64,000 nucleotides of DNA, taken from the NCBI RefSeq assembly GCF_027579695.1, contig NC_083582.1, positions 4,772,378-4,836,377 of the forward strand, read 5' to 3'. The position numbers were made by a program, and so were the translations under genes. This document shows positions 11,196 through 23,564 of this stretch, piece by piece; positions within the stretch are counted from its first letter, which is position 1, and every line of letters begins with the position of its first letter. This DNA comes from Neoarius graeffei. Its lineage: Eukaryota; Chordata; Actinopteri; Siluriformes; Ariidae. A model generated the notes under the pieces. It saw only the letters and a program-made list of their open reading frames with translations. It did no database searches and was not told where the DNA came from.

Positions 11196-11440
11196 TAGCT
11201 GCTAATTAATATTGCTAATTTATTTACTTGTTTTTTAGGCTGATTCCATGATTTTGGTGCCATTTATATTACTGCATGTGAAGTAACTGTCAAAAGACCT
11301 TAAACTATGTTCATGTTTCCGATAAATAACTGATAAAAACATGAATAAAACCTAAAAATCCACAACGGGTAAAAATAACACATTTTTGCCCATCCAAATC
11401 AAATATAACTACACTTTACCTTAAAATAGTAAACAGTAAA

Positions 11441-12560
11441 ATACAACCCCAAATCAGAAAATGTTAAGATAGTATGGAAAATGCAAATTTAAAAAAAATG
11501 AAGAAAGCAGTGATTTGTAAATGTACTTTGACTTGTATTTCACTACAGCCAGAATGAACCAGAGATATTTCATGTTTTGTTGGTCAACTTCATTTCATTT
11601 GTTAATCTACATCCATTCCTGCGTTTCAGTCCTGCAACACATTCCAACAAAGTTGGGGACAGGAGCAATTTAGGGCGAGTAATGAGATAAAACAATTAAT
11701 GATGTGATGTGAAACAGGTGACTGTAATCATGACTTGGTACAAAATTAGTCTCCAGGAAAGGCCGAGTGTTTGAGGAGTAAAGATGAGCTGAGGATCTCC
11801 AATTTATCAACAAATGTGTGAGAAAATGATTGAAATGTTTAAAACAATGTTCCTCAAAGAAATTTCACACTATACGGTGCATAATATCATTAAACCATTC
11901 ATGGAATCTGGAGGAATTTCACTGTGTAAAGGGCTCAAGCCTAATCTGAACCCCCATGATCCCTCAATGCATCAAGAACCATCATTCATCTACAGCTGAT
12001 AGAACCACATGGGCTCGGGATTACTTTGGAAAACCACACAGTGGGAACAGGTATTGTGGTCAGATGAATCAATATTCCAGGTCTTTTTTGGAAGAAAAAG
12101 CAACAAGTCCAAAAGCCAGGGTGTGTCATGGTATGGGGTTGGGTCAGTGCCCTTGGCGAAGGTAACTTACACTTCTGTGATGGAGCATTAATGCATAGAA
12201 GTACACTGAGATTTTGGAGCAACATCTGCTGCCTTCAAGACGACATCTTTTCCAGGGAGATTTCAACAAGGCAACGGAAAACCACATTCTGCTCACATTA
12301 CAAAGGCGTGGCTGTGGAAGAAGAGGGCGTGTCCCCTCTGTCCCCAATAGAGAATATGTGGAGAATTTAGAAATGAAAAATATGACAGTGACGACCCCGA
12401 ACTGTTCCACACCTTAAGACCTGTTTACAGGAAGAACGGGACAAAAATAACACCTGAGACACTTCATCACTTGGAGTCTTCAGTCCATAAACATCTTTTA
12501 AGTGCCGGGAGAAGGAAATATTGGAAAATTCCACATGGCACAGGAAGTTCATCATCATCA
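11441..12560 (+). mobile_element. Tc1/mariner-superfamily transposon (copy B), decayed
   Basis: Homologous to 732-1872 in inverted orientation. Readable pieces include MCEKMIEMFK (11814), YTVHNIIKPFMESGGIS, LWSDESIFQVFFGRK with the first catalytic Asp, and SPIENMWRI, which contains the final acidic residue region. The reading frame is broken by several indels and a central deletion. Bases 12411-12430 are the intact, uninterrupted version of the TTAA site disrupted in copy A. Confidence 0.8.
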
Positions 12561-12984
12561 TCATCCACATTTCCTGCAGATCAGATTTCCAGTAAGAAGA
12601 AAAGTAAGTTCTCTTTGAGTTGTTTCTTTATTTTCTTTATATAATTTTGTGATATTAACTGCTGGGCTCAGACTGAAAATACAAACCCTGTTCACCAAAA
12701 TATAGATCAAAAGTAAATGATTCATAAAAACAAACATATTTTCATAAATCAGTAAATCAGCACAGACGACCACATTTTGTGTGTTTGCTAATTCTATGCT
12801 AAAGAACCCGAGGTTTAGCTGCTGTTACTGAATTAAGAGGAAAATGCAGTGAATGAAACTGGTTCATAATGAGATTGTTGAATGAGATGGTGCTTTGGTA
12901 ACTTGGTGAGATTCATATTTTCTTTGATTCAATGTAGAAAAATGATTTTAAAAAACCACAGCCCCCCCAGAGGTCATTTTGTCT
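12561..12984. other. Intergenic stretch, nothing recognised
   Basis: AT-rich, no ORF or repeat family identified between the Tc1 copy and the LINE fragment. Confidence 0.45.
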
Positions 12985-13454
12985 CAGACTCGCTTGCTAT
13001 TGCGATGTTTCAGCCCACGTCATCTTTAACACACTGTACACCAAATCATTTGCGTGCGAGAACTGCTGTATGCAGACGACTCTGCATTTGTAGCAACAGA
13101 TTTGAATGACATGCAGGAAATCGCTGATCGCTTTGCCACAGCTGCAACCCTCTTCGGATTGAAATTCAATACCATGAAAACAGAACTCCTGTACCAACCC
13201 TTACCTGAGCCACAGGCAAGGTCAAACAACGTTGTTTTGGTCAATGGAACGCCTCTTAGGAGTTCTGAGTTTCGTCTACTTAGACAGTGCAGTTACCAAC
13301 ACAAACTCATCAGACTTGGAGGTAGACCGCCAGATTCAAGCTGCTACCAAAGCTTTCGGTAAGCAACTATTGTCTTGTCATGAGATCAAGAGAACCACCA
13401 AGTTGAAAGGATACAACGCCACAGTCTTACCATCTCTGCTTTACGCCACTGAAT
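12985..13454 (+). mobile_element. LINE (non-LTR) fragment, RT palm region, left part
   Basis: The + strand reads RELLYADDSAFVATDLNDM, with YADD (13069-13080) as the RT catalytic box, then GLKFNTMKTELLYQ, then across a frameshift VDRQIQAATKAFGKQL and KLKGYNATVLPSLLYATE. This is the RT palm/thumb of an APE-type non-LTR element. The frame resumes at 16927 after an inserted hAT element. Clade not assigned. Confidence 0.8.
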
Positions 13455-13746
13455 CAGGGGCGTCAGAAGCATTTTTAATCTGGCGGGGGGGGACACACTG
13501 GCTGGGGGTCGTCCCCTAGAAAATTTTTAATTAATTAGATGCCATTTCCTGCATTCTGGTGTATTTTTAACAGGTTGTTAAACACCTAATTTTACCTTCA
13601 AAAGTCACTTAATTCAATGACTATTTTCGAGACTCAACAATAAGTCCTCATTCAACTAGTCCATATATCCATCAGCCTGTTTTTAAACCCACTGCTCTGC
13701 CGAAGATAATGAGATGAACGTGACACAATTTATCATCAACAGTGAC

Positions 13747-13786
13747 TTGCCTGCGACCCTGTAGAATAGGATAAAGCAGCTAGAGA
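13747..13786 (+). repeat. SINE tail fragment
   Basis: CTTGCCTGCGACCCTGTAGA and following bases match the 3' region of the local SINE family; the rest of the SINE is missing. Confidence 0.7.
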
Positions 13787-14787
13787 ATGACTTTATGGGT
13801 GCATTTTACTTTTTATTTTGTGTTTCCTTTTTTGTTTTAGATGTAACACAACATGCCACTGTGCCAAGCAATAGTGACACTCAACTGTATGTTTAAAAAT
13901 AAGAAAATTCATAATTTCACACAATGAACAGGCATGACATGGCATCATGCAAACTTCATAACACAAAATCACACTGTGTCAAGCAACGGTGACACATAAA
14001 AAACAACTTCACACAATGAACAGGTGCAATTTTGTTCACCACCAACAGTGACTTTAGTGGGTGCATTTTACTTTTTTCTGATTTAGCGATACTCATAACA
14101 AAAATGGCATGGCATCATGCAGTCTTCATAACACAAAATTACACTGGGTCAAGCAACGACACATAAAAGAGAACTTCACACAATGAACAAGTGCAGTTTT
14201 GTCAACCTACATGCAATGGTGGTACTACAGTAGCATTTACAGATTAGTATAACAAATAGATTTATAGATATACACTACCATTCAAAAGTTTGGGGTCACC
14301 CAGACAATTTTGTGTTTTCCATGAAAAGTCACACTTTTATTTCCCACCATAAGTTGTAAAATGAATAGAAAATATAGTCAAGACATTTTTCTGGCCATTT
14401 TGAGCATTTAATCGAGCCCACAAATGTGATGCTCCAGAAACTCAGGCCCTGTCCACATGGCAACGGATTCAGGTGACTCCGATACAATTGCTTATCGTTT
14501 AGGCCTGGCGTCCACAAGGCACCAGCGTTTTGGGTGCCCCAAAACGCAATCTTTTTGAGAACGGGTTCCAGAGTGGAAAGATCTGGCAACGTTGCCGTTG
14601 TGAAGTCGTCTGGATGAGTAGAACAGATTTGTTTACGATGATGTCACAACCACATGACTGTGAGTGCTTCACGCCGGGTAGAAGTGTAACGAACTCGATG
14701 CGAGTTGTCAACAAATCCTATAACTTGGTTCATGAAACACGCTTAGAAAATATTTTCACTGTGAATATTTATTGTGTAATGGTGCAA

Positions 14788-14789
<2 letters not shown>

Positions 14790-14823
<34 letters not shown>
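14790..14823. repeat. (GA)n microsatellite
   Basis: Uninterrupted GA dinucleotides inside the nested MITE. Confidence 0.95.
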
Positions 14824-14826
<3 letters not shown>

Positions 14827-14942
14827 CTGCCCTTAGGGCAGAGTCAATCCCGCCAGCAAAAATAGGGAAAAAAAGGAGCGATCTCACCTCTTCAGATGTG
14901 GGTTTAAGTCCTACAATACATTCCTCAAAAAGGGTGTAGAAG

Positions 14943-15344
14943 AGCAAATTAATCCATCAACGTGTATCATTCAATTTATTCTGGACCATTAAAGACGCCG
15001 CCTTCCGCGTAGAATCATACGTCATCCTCGTCGCCATATTGGATAGGTCAAAGCGGAGAATAAAGATTCATGTGCTGCGTTTAACTGTACCAACAGGTTT
15101 ACCGTCCAAACGAGATCATATGGGATTACCTTTCACAGGTGAGAAACAACAAATTAATCCATCAACGTGTAGCATTCAATTTATTCCAGACCATTAAAGA
15201 CGCCGCCTTCTGCGTAGAATCATACGTCATCCTCGCCGCCATTTTGGATAGGTCAAAGCGGAGAATAAAGATTAGCTGCGTTTAACTGTACCAACAGGTT
15301 TGCCGTCCAAACGAGATCACATGGGATTACCTTTCACAGGTGAG
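14943..15344. repeat. Direct tandem duplication of about 200 bp
   Basis: Copies 14943-15146 and 15147-15344 both run from AAATTAATCCATCAACGTGT to CCTTTCACAGGTGAGA, with small differences. Confidence 0.9.
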
Positions 15345-16926
15345 ACTGGAAAAATACTTTTCATTGTATTTGGTCATTATAATGTAATTTTACAAACAGA
15401 TTTTTCTGACTTTGTGGCTAATATGAAGTCTCGCGCATAATAGTTTATGTGCATGCGTCCTTACTTCTTCTATTGTTCTGGTGTCTCCGAAGGGACCGTC
15501 TTACAGCACCCCTAGAGGTGTGGCATGTGTATTGCATCGTTTTCAGCAAGCGTTGCGTTGCCATATGGACCTGATATTTTACTGATTGTTGCCCATTTGG
15601 ACGCGATATATTTTTAAATAACATCTCGTTGCCGTTGTCGTGTGGATGTAGCCTCAATCTGCTCAAAGGAAGGTCAGTTTTATAGCTTCTTTAAAGAGCT
15701 AAACTGTTTTCAGCTGTGCTAACATGATTGTACAAGGGTTTTCTAATCATCCATTAGCCTTCTGAGGCAATGAGCAAACACATTGTACCATTAGAACACT
15801 GGAGTGAGAGTTGCTGGAAATGGGCCTCTATACACCTATGGAGATATTGCACCAAAAACCAGACATTTGCAGCTAGAATAGTCATTTACCACATTAGCAA
15901 TGTATAGAGTGGATTTCTGATTAGTTTAAAGTGATCTTCATTGAAAAGAACAGTGCTTTTCTTTCAAAAATAAGGACATTTCAAAGTGACCCCAAACTTT
16001 TGAACAGTAGTGTAACGCCTTCTTACACTGGTGCCACCACAATTTCTACCACTTCATAACTTTTATCCCCCTTTCCTTCACAATCCACCTGGAATAACAT
16101 CCATCTCTCTCCATCACTTTCTTTTCTACTATTCCTTCCCCACACACTGATTTCCCATCTTACTTTCCAGAAAACTGGCAAAGACCAGACAAAACAAGTT
16201 CTTCACATCACAAAAGGGAATCAATAAATATCATCAGAGCAGACTTGACCTCATTCTTGGCATTACAGTAAGGCAGGCCTACTGGGTTTGAATTAAATGA
16301 TAGCTAACGTTAAGCTAGCTGATACATCTCCTAACATTGACTAGCCAGCTAACTGCACTAACATTTCCATTGGGACAAGAAACCCTGTCCTGTGGGGAAA
16401 TTCTGACTGACTTTCCGCTTCTTTGTAAAGAATGTCCTTATGTCCATTGTGTCTGGGGAGGAGCAAATACTGCAAACAATTCACCATCAACCAAGAATAC
16501 CCCATTAGGCGAAGCTTATTTCATTGTTTAGTTGAACATTAATTTAACATGGCCAAGGGTTAATTTCGAGGGCAGATAACAAAAGAATAAGGTTTTAGCA
16601 AAAGCTAGACATTGTGAGGTGGCAATGGGACTGACGTCACCTCTTCCACTTTCCAGCAGCTGCACTAACATTTCTCTGCTCGCGCTGAGAGTCACTTCAC
16701 TCGCGCGCTGTGAGTTGTTGTAGGTAACGCCCGGAAAACCCGGAGTGGATTTTCAGTGCTCTGTGTTTTCTCTTATCGATCAAGTGGAATGGATTCGTTC
16801 ACGAAGCAATAGAAACGGCGCTGGGTGAACTCATATTTTATGTTAAATGTGGGGGGGTCCAAACGAAGAATTATGAAATGTGAGGGGGACACGCCCCCGC
16901 CACATTCAATGGTGGCGACGCCCATG

Positions 16927-17530
16927 CACTGAATGCATGACACTCTACTGTAAACATTTCAAGAAACTGACCAGGCTACAACTCTGACACCCGTGTCAAA
17001 TCCTCAGAATACGACGTCAGAAACAAGGTCCCTGATGTAGAAGTCCTCAGGTGAGCCAGTACAGTAAGCGTGGAAGCCCTGATCACAGCCTCCCAACTTC
17101 GTTGAGCTGGACACATCTGGTGCATGCCTCACACAGGACAACCCAAAGCCATTTTCTATGGAGAACTGAGCCGAGGAAAGAGGAGACAAGGAGGACAGAA
17201 ACTGAGGTACAAAGACATCTTGAAAAGAAACATAAAGAATGCCAGAATTATCGATCAGACATGGGAAAGGGACGCCTCGGATAGAGCAACATGGCGAAGC
17301 ATAGTTGAAAGCTCAGTGTCCGCAATTGAAGACAAGCGTCAGAGGGAGAATACGAGGGCTCACAGGGCCAGACATTCCATAGCAGCTCAACCAGGCCATT
17401 CGTGCCACCGCTGCAGATGACTCTGTCACTCTGGCGCGGGTCTCGCGGCCCATCTGCGTTTCTGCGCATCCTAATGAAGCAGTCATCATTGCTAGCGATG
17501 GACAGGCGACGACACCAAATCATTTACATC
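16927..17530 (+). mobile_element. LINE fragment, C-terminal region, right part
   Basis: Continues the LINE at 12985-13454 after the hAT insertion. Readable pieces include FYGELSRGKRRQGGQKLRYK, DILKRNIKNARI and ATWRSIVESS, the typical region C-terminal to RT in these elements. Several frameshifts and stops. Confidence 0.8.
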
Positions 17531-18404
17531 TGTCCATGACTAATGACGACCAGCTATTTATTTAATTAATTGAGAAATTTTATTTATTTGTTTGTTTGTG
17601 CTTTTAATTTCAATTCTGAGCGTAATTTTCAAGTTAGCTTCTTGCGTTTGTTTTTTGTCATGTGGATGTTTATAAACTCGAGTGTCTGTCCTCCTGTGAT
17701 TGGCTCCTGATGGTCATGTGATCCAGCTGCAGCTCCTCTAAAACAGGTAAGTTCATTTAACTTCTGCTCCAGACGGTTTGTTTCGTCTGCACGTGCTCAG
17801 TGTACGAGTTTTCGTTTCTTTGTCACAGAAATTTCACATTTTTTATATAGTGAGTCTGGTCATTAGACTCGTCCCGACAATACGAAGCAACTCTTTCAGT
17901 ATTGTGTTATAAAATGTGAAAGAATTATTAAGTGTGCTCTGATTTTGCTCACAAGTGTTAACCTGGTGTGTAAATTACAGGGAACTCGGTGTCATGGATG
18001 TGGTTTTTGTCTCCAGGACCAGCCTCATTCTGAAATATACTGTCAAACTGTTTTATAGATTTTTTTAATCTGAAGAACAGAAGGTTTTGAAAAGGATGAG
18101 CCGAGGTCAGACTGCAGCAGATTAATCAGATTAATTATAATCCACTTTAATCCGAGAACAGATTGAATAAAAAAAATGAATTATCGTGTGCTTTTAAACA
18201 CTTCCACGTTTGTAGATGATGAAAACTGTTGAATGATGATTAATTATTTTCCTGTAAGTGCACATCCCCAAGAGTTTTAATTCTCTGATCAAACAAATGT
18301 TGGTGTCGAAATGGAAAGTCGGACAATCTGATAAATATTTGAAACATTAGAACAGAATCGCTGATAGTCATCAGTTTATGTGAATTTACACCCTCAGCCG
18401 CATG

Positions 18405-18437
<33 letters not shown>

Positions 18438-18492
18438 GTACATTATGCAGATTATTCCAAGACAAAAGCTCAGAGTCAGCCATCAATCATTG

Positions 18493-18545
<53 letters not shown>

Positions 18546-18699
18546 GTTATAAAGCTGCACATTTCCACAATAGGTTTTATACAGAAATGATCTTAAAGGA
18601 TTACAGAGGAAGTGTAATCTGGATTAGTTCATATTTTACGTAATAGTTCTGTCACTGCTCTAATTCATTATGGTTTTTAAACTGAGGACTGAGCCAGAA

Positions 18700-18730
<31 letters not shown>

Positions 18731-19083
18731 CCTAATGTCAGAACAACACTTAAACGGAAAATAAAAAAAGATTATCTGACGTAACAGCTCAACAGTTTTT
18801 TGACGGTTTGTTTTCAAGCACGGGTCAGAACTATGACCAGAATGTCAAGGATGTAGGAGCTCATCTGTCCTGCCATCAAAACAACCCTGACGACCAAAAC
18901 ATCAACAGAACTGAAATCGCATGATAAATGAGAGAGGAGATACAATAGAATGACCGAGTTTTGTGCAGAAGGTCGAGTTATTTCAAATAAAACAATCAGA
19001 ACTGAAATCTATTGAGAAGTGAGGGAGGAGATACGATTTAACTGAAAATAAACAAATTGTTTACAACAGGAAAATCAACAAAC
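17531..19083. other. Non-coding stretch with microsatellites
   Basis: No gene. Contains (GT)n at 18409-18436, (CA)n at 18498-18543 and 18713-18729, and a CCAAT-containing segment ending in a strong donor-like ACAG|GTAAGT near 17747. From about 18880 a degenerate repeat with a motif like GAGAGAGGAGATACGATTTA recurs to about 19700. Confidence 0.5.
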
Positions 19084-19720
19084 AAACAGCCAAGTTGGCG
19101 GCACGGTGGTGTAGTGGTTAGCGCTGTTGCCTCACAGCAAGAAGGTCCTGGGTTCGAGCCCCATGGCCGGCGAGGGCCTTTCTGTGTGGAGTTTGCATGT
19201 TCTCCCCGTGTCCGCGTGGGTTTCCTCCGGGTGCTCCGGTTTCCCCCACAGTCCAAAGACATGCAGGTTAGGTTAACTGGTGACTCTAAATTGAGCGTAG
19301 GTGTGAATGTGAGTGTGAATGGTTGTCTGTGTCTATGTGTCAGCCCTGTGATGACCTGGCGACTTGTCCAGGGTGTACCCCGCCTTTCGCCCGTAGTCAG
19401 CTGGGATAGGATCCAGCTCGCCTGCGACCCTGTAGAACAGGATAAAGCGGCTAGAGATAATGAGATGAGAGATGAGATGAAACAGCCAAGTTTTGTTCCT
19501 CAAAGGAAGATCGACCCAAAACATCGATCAGAACTGAATTCGGGTAAGAAATGAGAGAGGAGATAGAATTCTAGTGAGAGGCCTGGAAAATTCATTAATT
19601 TGGCCGAATTAGTAACTCGTTAGCAAACGACCAAGTTTTGTGAAACAATCAAAACAGAAATCTGTGGAGAACTGACAGAGGAGATACGATTTAACGGAAT
19701 TGTGGGTGACAGACGCCACG
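18880..19720. repeat. Degenerate tandem repeat, about 95-140 bp per unit
   Basis: The segment around CAGAACTGAAATC followed by GAGGAGATACGATTTA recurs near 18906, 19002, 19527 and 19650. A SINE splits the array. Unit length and family are uncertain. Confidence 0.55.
19097..19479 (+). mobile_element. tRNA-derived SINE, copy 3
   Basis: Full-length copy with the target duplication AAACAGCCAAGTT (19084-19096 and 19480-19492). Confidence 0.93.
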
Positions 19721-19899
19721 CCATGGCAACAGCTCATCGACAGTATGGACAGCTGAGATAAAGATTCTCAACTATGATCAAGTCAGATTGTTTCTGAATT
19801 TCAGAATTTAGATACTGAATTCACCTTTTTTGATTTCTCTGATTTGTAACCAGAGCATCTGATCTTCACTTACAGGGTGGAGCGTGAGGATCACAGACA

Positions 19900-20640
19900 C
19901 AGGATGATAAATGCACTTTTATTCACCAAGATTAAAGCTGTACTGCCTTTCAGATTTTTCAAGTGTAAGTCACAAAAAGATTTTTTTTTTTTTAGTGAAA
20001 CGAAAGCTACTGAATCCAAATCACAGGCTTCCAATTTTATTAGGTTTTTTAAAAATAGAACAATTAATGAATTTATCTCCACGTGGCCCTAAATTCTCCG
20101 CTATTTTTTCCTGCTTCACCATGACCCAATACAAGATACTACATCATGCATCACGTGGTGGGCTTTCCCCATTCACGCAAGGCATTGTGGGATACAAATT
20201 TGAAACAGGAGAGAAAAATGAAGGACGTGAGTGTACGAATGAAACGTGAAAGACCGACTACAGTAACGGAAAGAAAGCAAGAAGAAAAGACGTTATGTTA
20301 TATACGAAGGAAAGGAAACGCAGGACCAAACTAATAAATATGGGCGCTCAGCGAGCACCTCGGTGTGATCAGCTGTTCGTTTAGCGACAGAATGATGGAA
20401 CTGTCAGTGCACGCTCAAAGGGAAACCTGTAGATGGCAGTAATGCAACACTGTGGATGCCAGCTGCCGTAAAACCCAAAAGAAGAAGAAGAAGGTAAACC
20501 TGCGCATGCGCACACGGACTTCCTCTGTCTGCGTGACCGCGCCAAGCGAGCGAGCAGAATGGCCTGATATTTTGTGAGATATTACAGAAATAAACAGATA
20601 TCACAATCACCACATTTCAGACGGAACTAAATTTCACCCA
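19900..20640. repeat. Probable interspersed repeat, unclassified
   Basis: A block from about GATTAAAGCTGTACTGCCTT through the GATGGCAGTAATGCAACACT segment and an (AAG)n run resembles fish interspersed repeats. Termini not defined. Confidence 0.35.
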
Positions 20641-21044
20641 TTTTATGAAATCGAAAGGTCATCTAGGTTTCATATTTTGTGTTTGTCATTTCTCATCCAT
20701 CTGCTGCTTTCTCTCAATTTTTCACAATACTCTCAGATTGAAGGAACATGAACCAGCTGTTTGTTTTATTGTCTTCTCTAAGCATTAGAAAGTTCAAATG
20801 AATAAATGAATGAATAAATAAGAAGTCAAACTCTTAATTGTGGATATACAGTGTATGTAAAACACAAATAAATAATGCATTATTATAACAAACAGTTTCA
20901 AATATAGGTGTAGAAAGCAGGAGTTGATCCTTCTGGCTGTAATAACATCCATGTATTGATCACTAGACAGCAGCTGAAGGTATATAAACACTTTATACAG
21001 ACATAAAACATGTTTGCTATTTCATCACTTATACACCTGTCCAG
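20641..21044. other. Intergenic, nothing recognised
   Basis: AT-rich sequence with short AATA runs only. Confidence 0.5.
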
Positions 21045-21427
21045 GCGGCACGGTGGTGGGTGGTGTAGTGGTTAGCGCTGTCGCCTCACAGCAAGAAGGT
21101 CTGGGTTCGAGCCCCGTGGCCGGCGAGGGCCTTTCTGTGTGGAGTTTGCATGTTCTCCCCGTGTCCGCGTGGGTTTCCTCCGGGTGCTCCGGTTTCCCCC
21201 ACAGTCCAAAGACATGCAGGTTAGGTTAACTGGTGACTCTAAATTGAGCGTAGGTGTGAATGTGAGTGTGAATGGTTGTCTGTGTCTATGTGTCAGCCCT
21301 GTGATGACCTGGCGACTTGTCCAGGGTGTACCCCGCCTTTCGCCCGTAGTCAGCTGGGATAGGCTCCAGCTTGCCTGCGACCCTATAGAACAGGGTAAAG
21401 CGGCTATAGATAATGAGATGAGATGAG
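21045..21427 (+). mobile_element. tRNA-derived SINE, copy 4
   Basis: Full-length copy with a 14-bp duplication ATACACCTGTCCAG (21031-21044 and 21428-21441). It has a 7-bp expansion of GGTGGGT just upstream of the A box, unlike the other copies. Confidence 0.93.
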
Positions 21428-21509
21428 ATACACCTGTCCAGAAATCCTGGCAACCTTGGAGCCATGAAGTCCACACAGGTATTTTGAATAATTTAATGTC
21501 TCACACAGA

Positions 21510-22240
21510 AATTGAACTAATAACCATCAGCCATAGCATTACAAAACCATCTGCCTAATAGAGTGTACGTGGGTCCCCTGTGATGCCACTGAATCAGCTG
21601 TGACCCTCGAGGCCTGGACTCTACCAGACCCCTGAAGGTGTGCTTTCGGATCTGGGACCAAGACATCAGCAGCAGATCCTTTAGGTCCTATAAGTTGTGG
21701 GCGGGGCTTCCATGGACTGGACTAGTTTGTTCAGAACATCTCAGAGATGCTGAACAGATTGAGATCTGAGGAATCTGGAGGTCAAGTCAACACCTTGAGC
21801 TCTTTGTCATGTTCCTGGACAGTTTCTGCAGTGTGTCAGGGAGCATCATCCTGCTGAAAGATTTCACTGATATGAGGGAATACTGTCACCATGAAGGGGT
21901 GAACTTGGTCTGTAACAGTGTTTAGGTAGGTGGTACGTGAAGAGTAACATCTACATGGACACCAGGCCCAAGGTTCCCCAGTAGAACATTGTCCAGAGCA
22001 TCATACTGCCTCCGCTGGCTCGCCTTCTTCCCATAGTGCATCCTGGTACCATCTCGGTAAGTGACATACACACACACACACAGCCATCCACATGACTCGT
22101 TAGACCAGGCCACCTTCTTCCACTGCTCCATGGTCCAGTTATGATGCTCATGTACCCGTTGTAGGTCTTTCAGTGGTGTACAGGGGGTCAGCATGGGCTC
22201 TCTGACTGATCTACAGCTCCACAGCTCCAGACACAGCGAG
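21510..22240 (-). mobile_element. Decayed DNA transposon, Tc1/mariner-like
   Basis: Minus-strand fragments such as NWTMEQWKKVAWSNES (first catalytic Asp position replaced by Asn), GNLGPGVHVDV and short downstream pieces resemble a DDE transposase. The frame is broken throughout; ends not defined. Confidence 0.5.
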
Positions 22241-22719
22241 CTGTGATGACTGTGTGTTCTGACTCCGTTACATCATATCCAGCATTCACTTTTTCAGCAC
22301 TTCATGCTCCAGCAGCTCTTCTGTGAGATCGGACCAGACGGACTTGCCTTCGCTCCCCATGCACTTTAAGAAACCGAGAAGTGTTAAACATCCAAAGAAC
22401 TCTGGATCATTGACTGTTTTTAGTTCTTTGGTTCCCTCTAGAGGCAGTAAAGAGTACCAGCACAACATGACTGAATAATTAGCAGGTTTATCTATTTACT
22501 TAGACAATATTAATGTTTTACTGATACACTTTATCAATAAGATATATCCAGGATTGCAATTTAAATAATTTAAAAACCCCAATAAACATTGATTTAAGGT
22601 CAAGATAAAGCTCAGATGAAGGATCTAAGAAATTCTGTACATTTTATCCGATATTGATTTTAATCGACTATTGTTTCAGTTACCTTCATAAACCTACACC
22701 ACATCTGAACAGAAAACTT
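22241..22719. other. Intergenic, nothing recognised
   Basis: Part may continue the decayed transposon to the left. The rest is AT-rich with no ORF. Confidence 0.4.
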
Positions 22720-23101
22720 CATCTCATCTCATTATCTGTAGCCGCTTTATCCTGTTCTACAGGGTCGCAGGCAAGCTGGAGCCTGTCCCAGCTGACTACG
22801 GGCAAAAGGCAGGGTACACCCTGGACCTGGACAAGTTGCCAGGTCATCACAAGGCTGACACATAGACATAGACAACCATTCACACTCACATTCACACCTA
22901 CGCTCAATTTAGAGTCACCAGTTAACCTAACCTGCATGTCTTTGGACTGTGGGGGAAACCGGAGCACCCGGAGGAAACCCACGCGGACACGGGGAGAACA
23001 TGCAAACTCCGCACAGAAAGGCCCTCGCCGGCCACGGGGCTCGAACCCGGACCTTCTTGCTGTGAGGCGACAGCGCTAACCACTACACCACCATGCCGCC
23101 G
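22720..23101 (-). mobile_element. tRNA-derived SINE, copy 5
   Basis: Full length, reverse orientation, with target duplication ACAGAAAACTT (22709-22719 and 23102-23112). It carries a small duplication CTGGACCTGGAC absent from the other copies. Confidence 0.93.
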
Positions 23102-23560
23102 ACAGAAAACTTATTATTAATAATTAATTACATATTTGTTATAGATTTTTTATTAATAAATAAACAAAGAATAATTTAGAATTAATCTAATGATAATACA
23201 TTTAATAAATAAAAACAAAAATAATTAATACATTTCATTTTAATTATAAACTTTTTTAATGTCAGAATTTTGGTGAAAATATTTGTTTTGGGCATAATTA
23301 ATTAATATTGCATGTTCAGTTTGGTGTGGTGTTACTCTTGGTGACTGATTTTATATTTATATTTAATGCTATAATATTGTAAATAACAAACAGACAATAA
23401 TTTTATGGCACAAATCACATATGAAACGTTTTTCTCGGTTTCTTTTTATACTGAGGACAAATTAAGTCTTGAATCAGATTTACTGTTGAAATATTGTCAT
23501 GTTTCTGTCCTACATTTATCCTAAAATAAGATTTATATCTCAATATAATAATAATAAAAA
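23102..23560. other. AT-rich intergenic, nothing recognised
   Basis: Long A/T runs, no ORF. Confidence 0.5.
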
Positions 23561-23564
23561 ATTG

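Larger units (their letters stand above)
14445..15653. mobile_element. MITE nested in the Tc1-like element
   Basis: The ends GGCCCTGTCCACATGGCAAC and the inverse of GTTGCCGTTGTCGTGTGGAT are imperfect inverted repeats. TCA lies on both sides (14442-14444 and 15654-15656), and the flanking Tc1-like sequence is continuous when the insert is removed. It contains a (GA)n run and a roughly 200-bp internal direct duplication. Confidence 0.7.
14273..16012. mobile_element. Tc1-like non-autonomous element nested in the hAT element
   Basis: Terminal repeats CACTACCATTCAAAAGTTTG and its inverse CTTTTGAACAGTAGTG, with TA on each side (14271-14272 and 16013-16014). No transposase is seen. It is interrupted by a further MITE at 14445-15653. 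Confidence 0.85.
13455..16926. mobile_element. hAT-type non-autonomous element inserted in a LINE
   Basis: Termini CAGGGGCGTC and GACGCCCATG are inverted. The 8-bp CACTGAAT flanks both sides (13447-13454 and 16927-16934), the size expected for hAT. Joining the flanks restores the LINE reading YATE-CMTLYCKHF. The body has no transposase and has itself received a Tc1-like element (14273-16012). Confidence 0.85.

Noticed and set aside
16337-16531. 64-residue ORF with several Cys
   Set aside because: Lies inside a non-autonomous hAT element; no recognisable domain.
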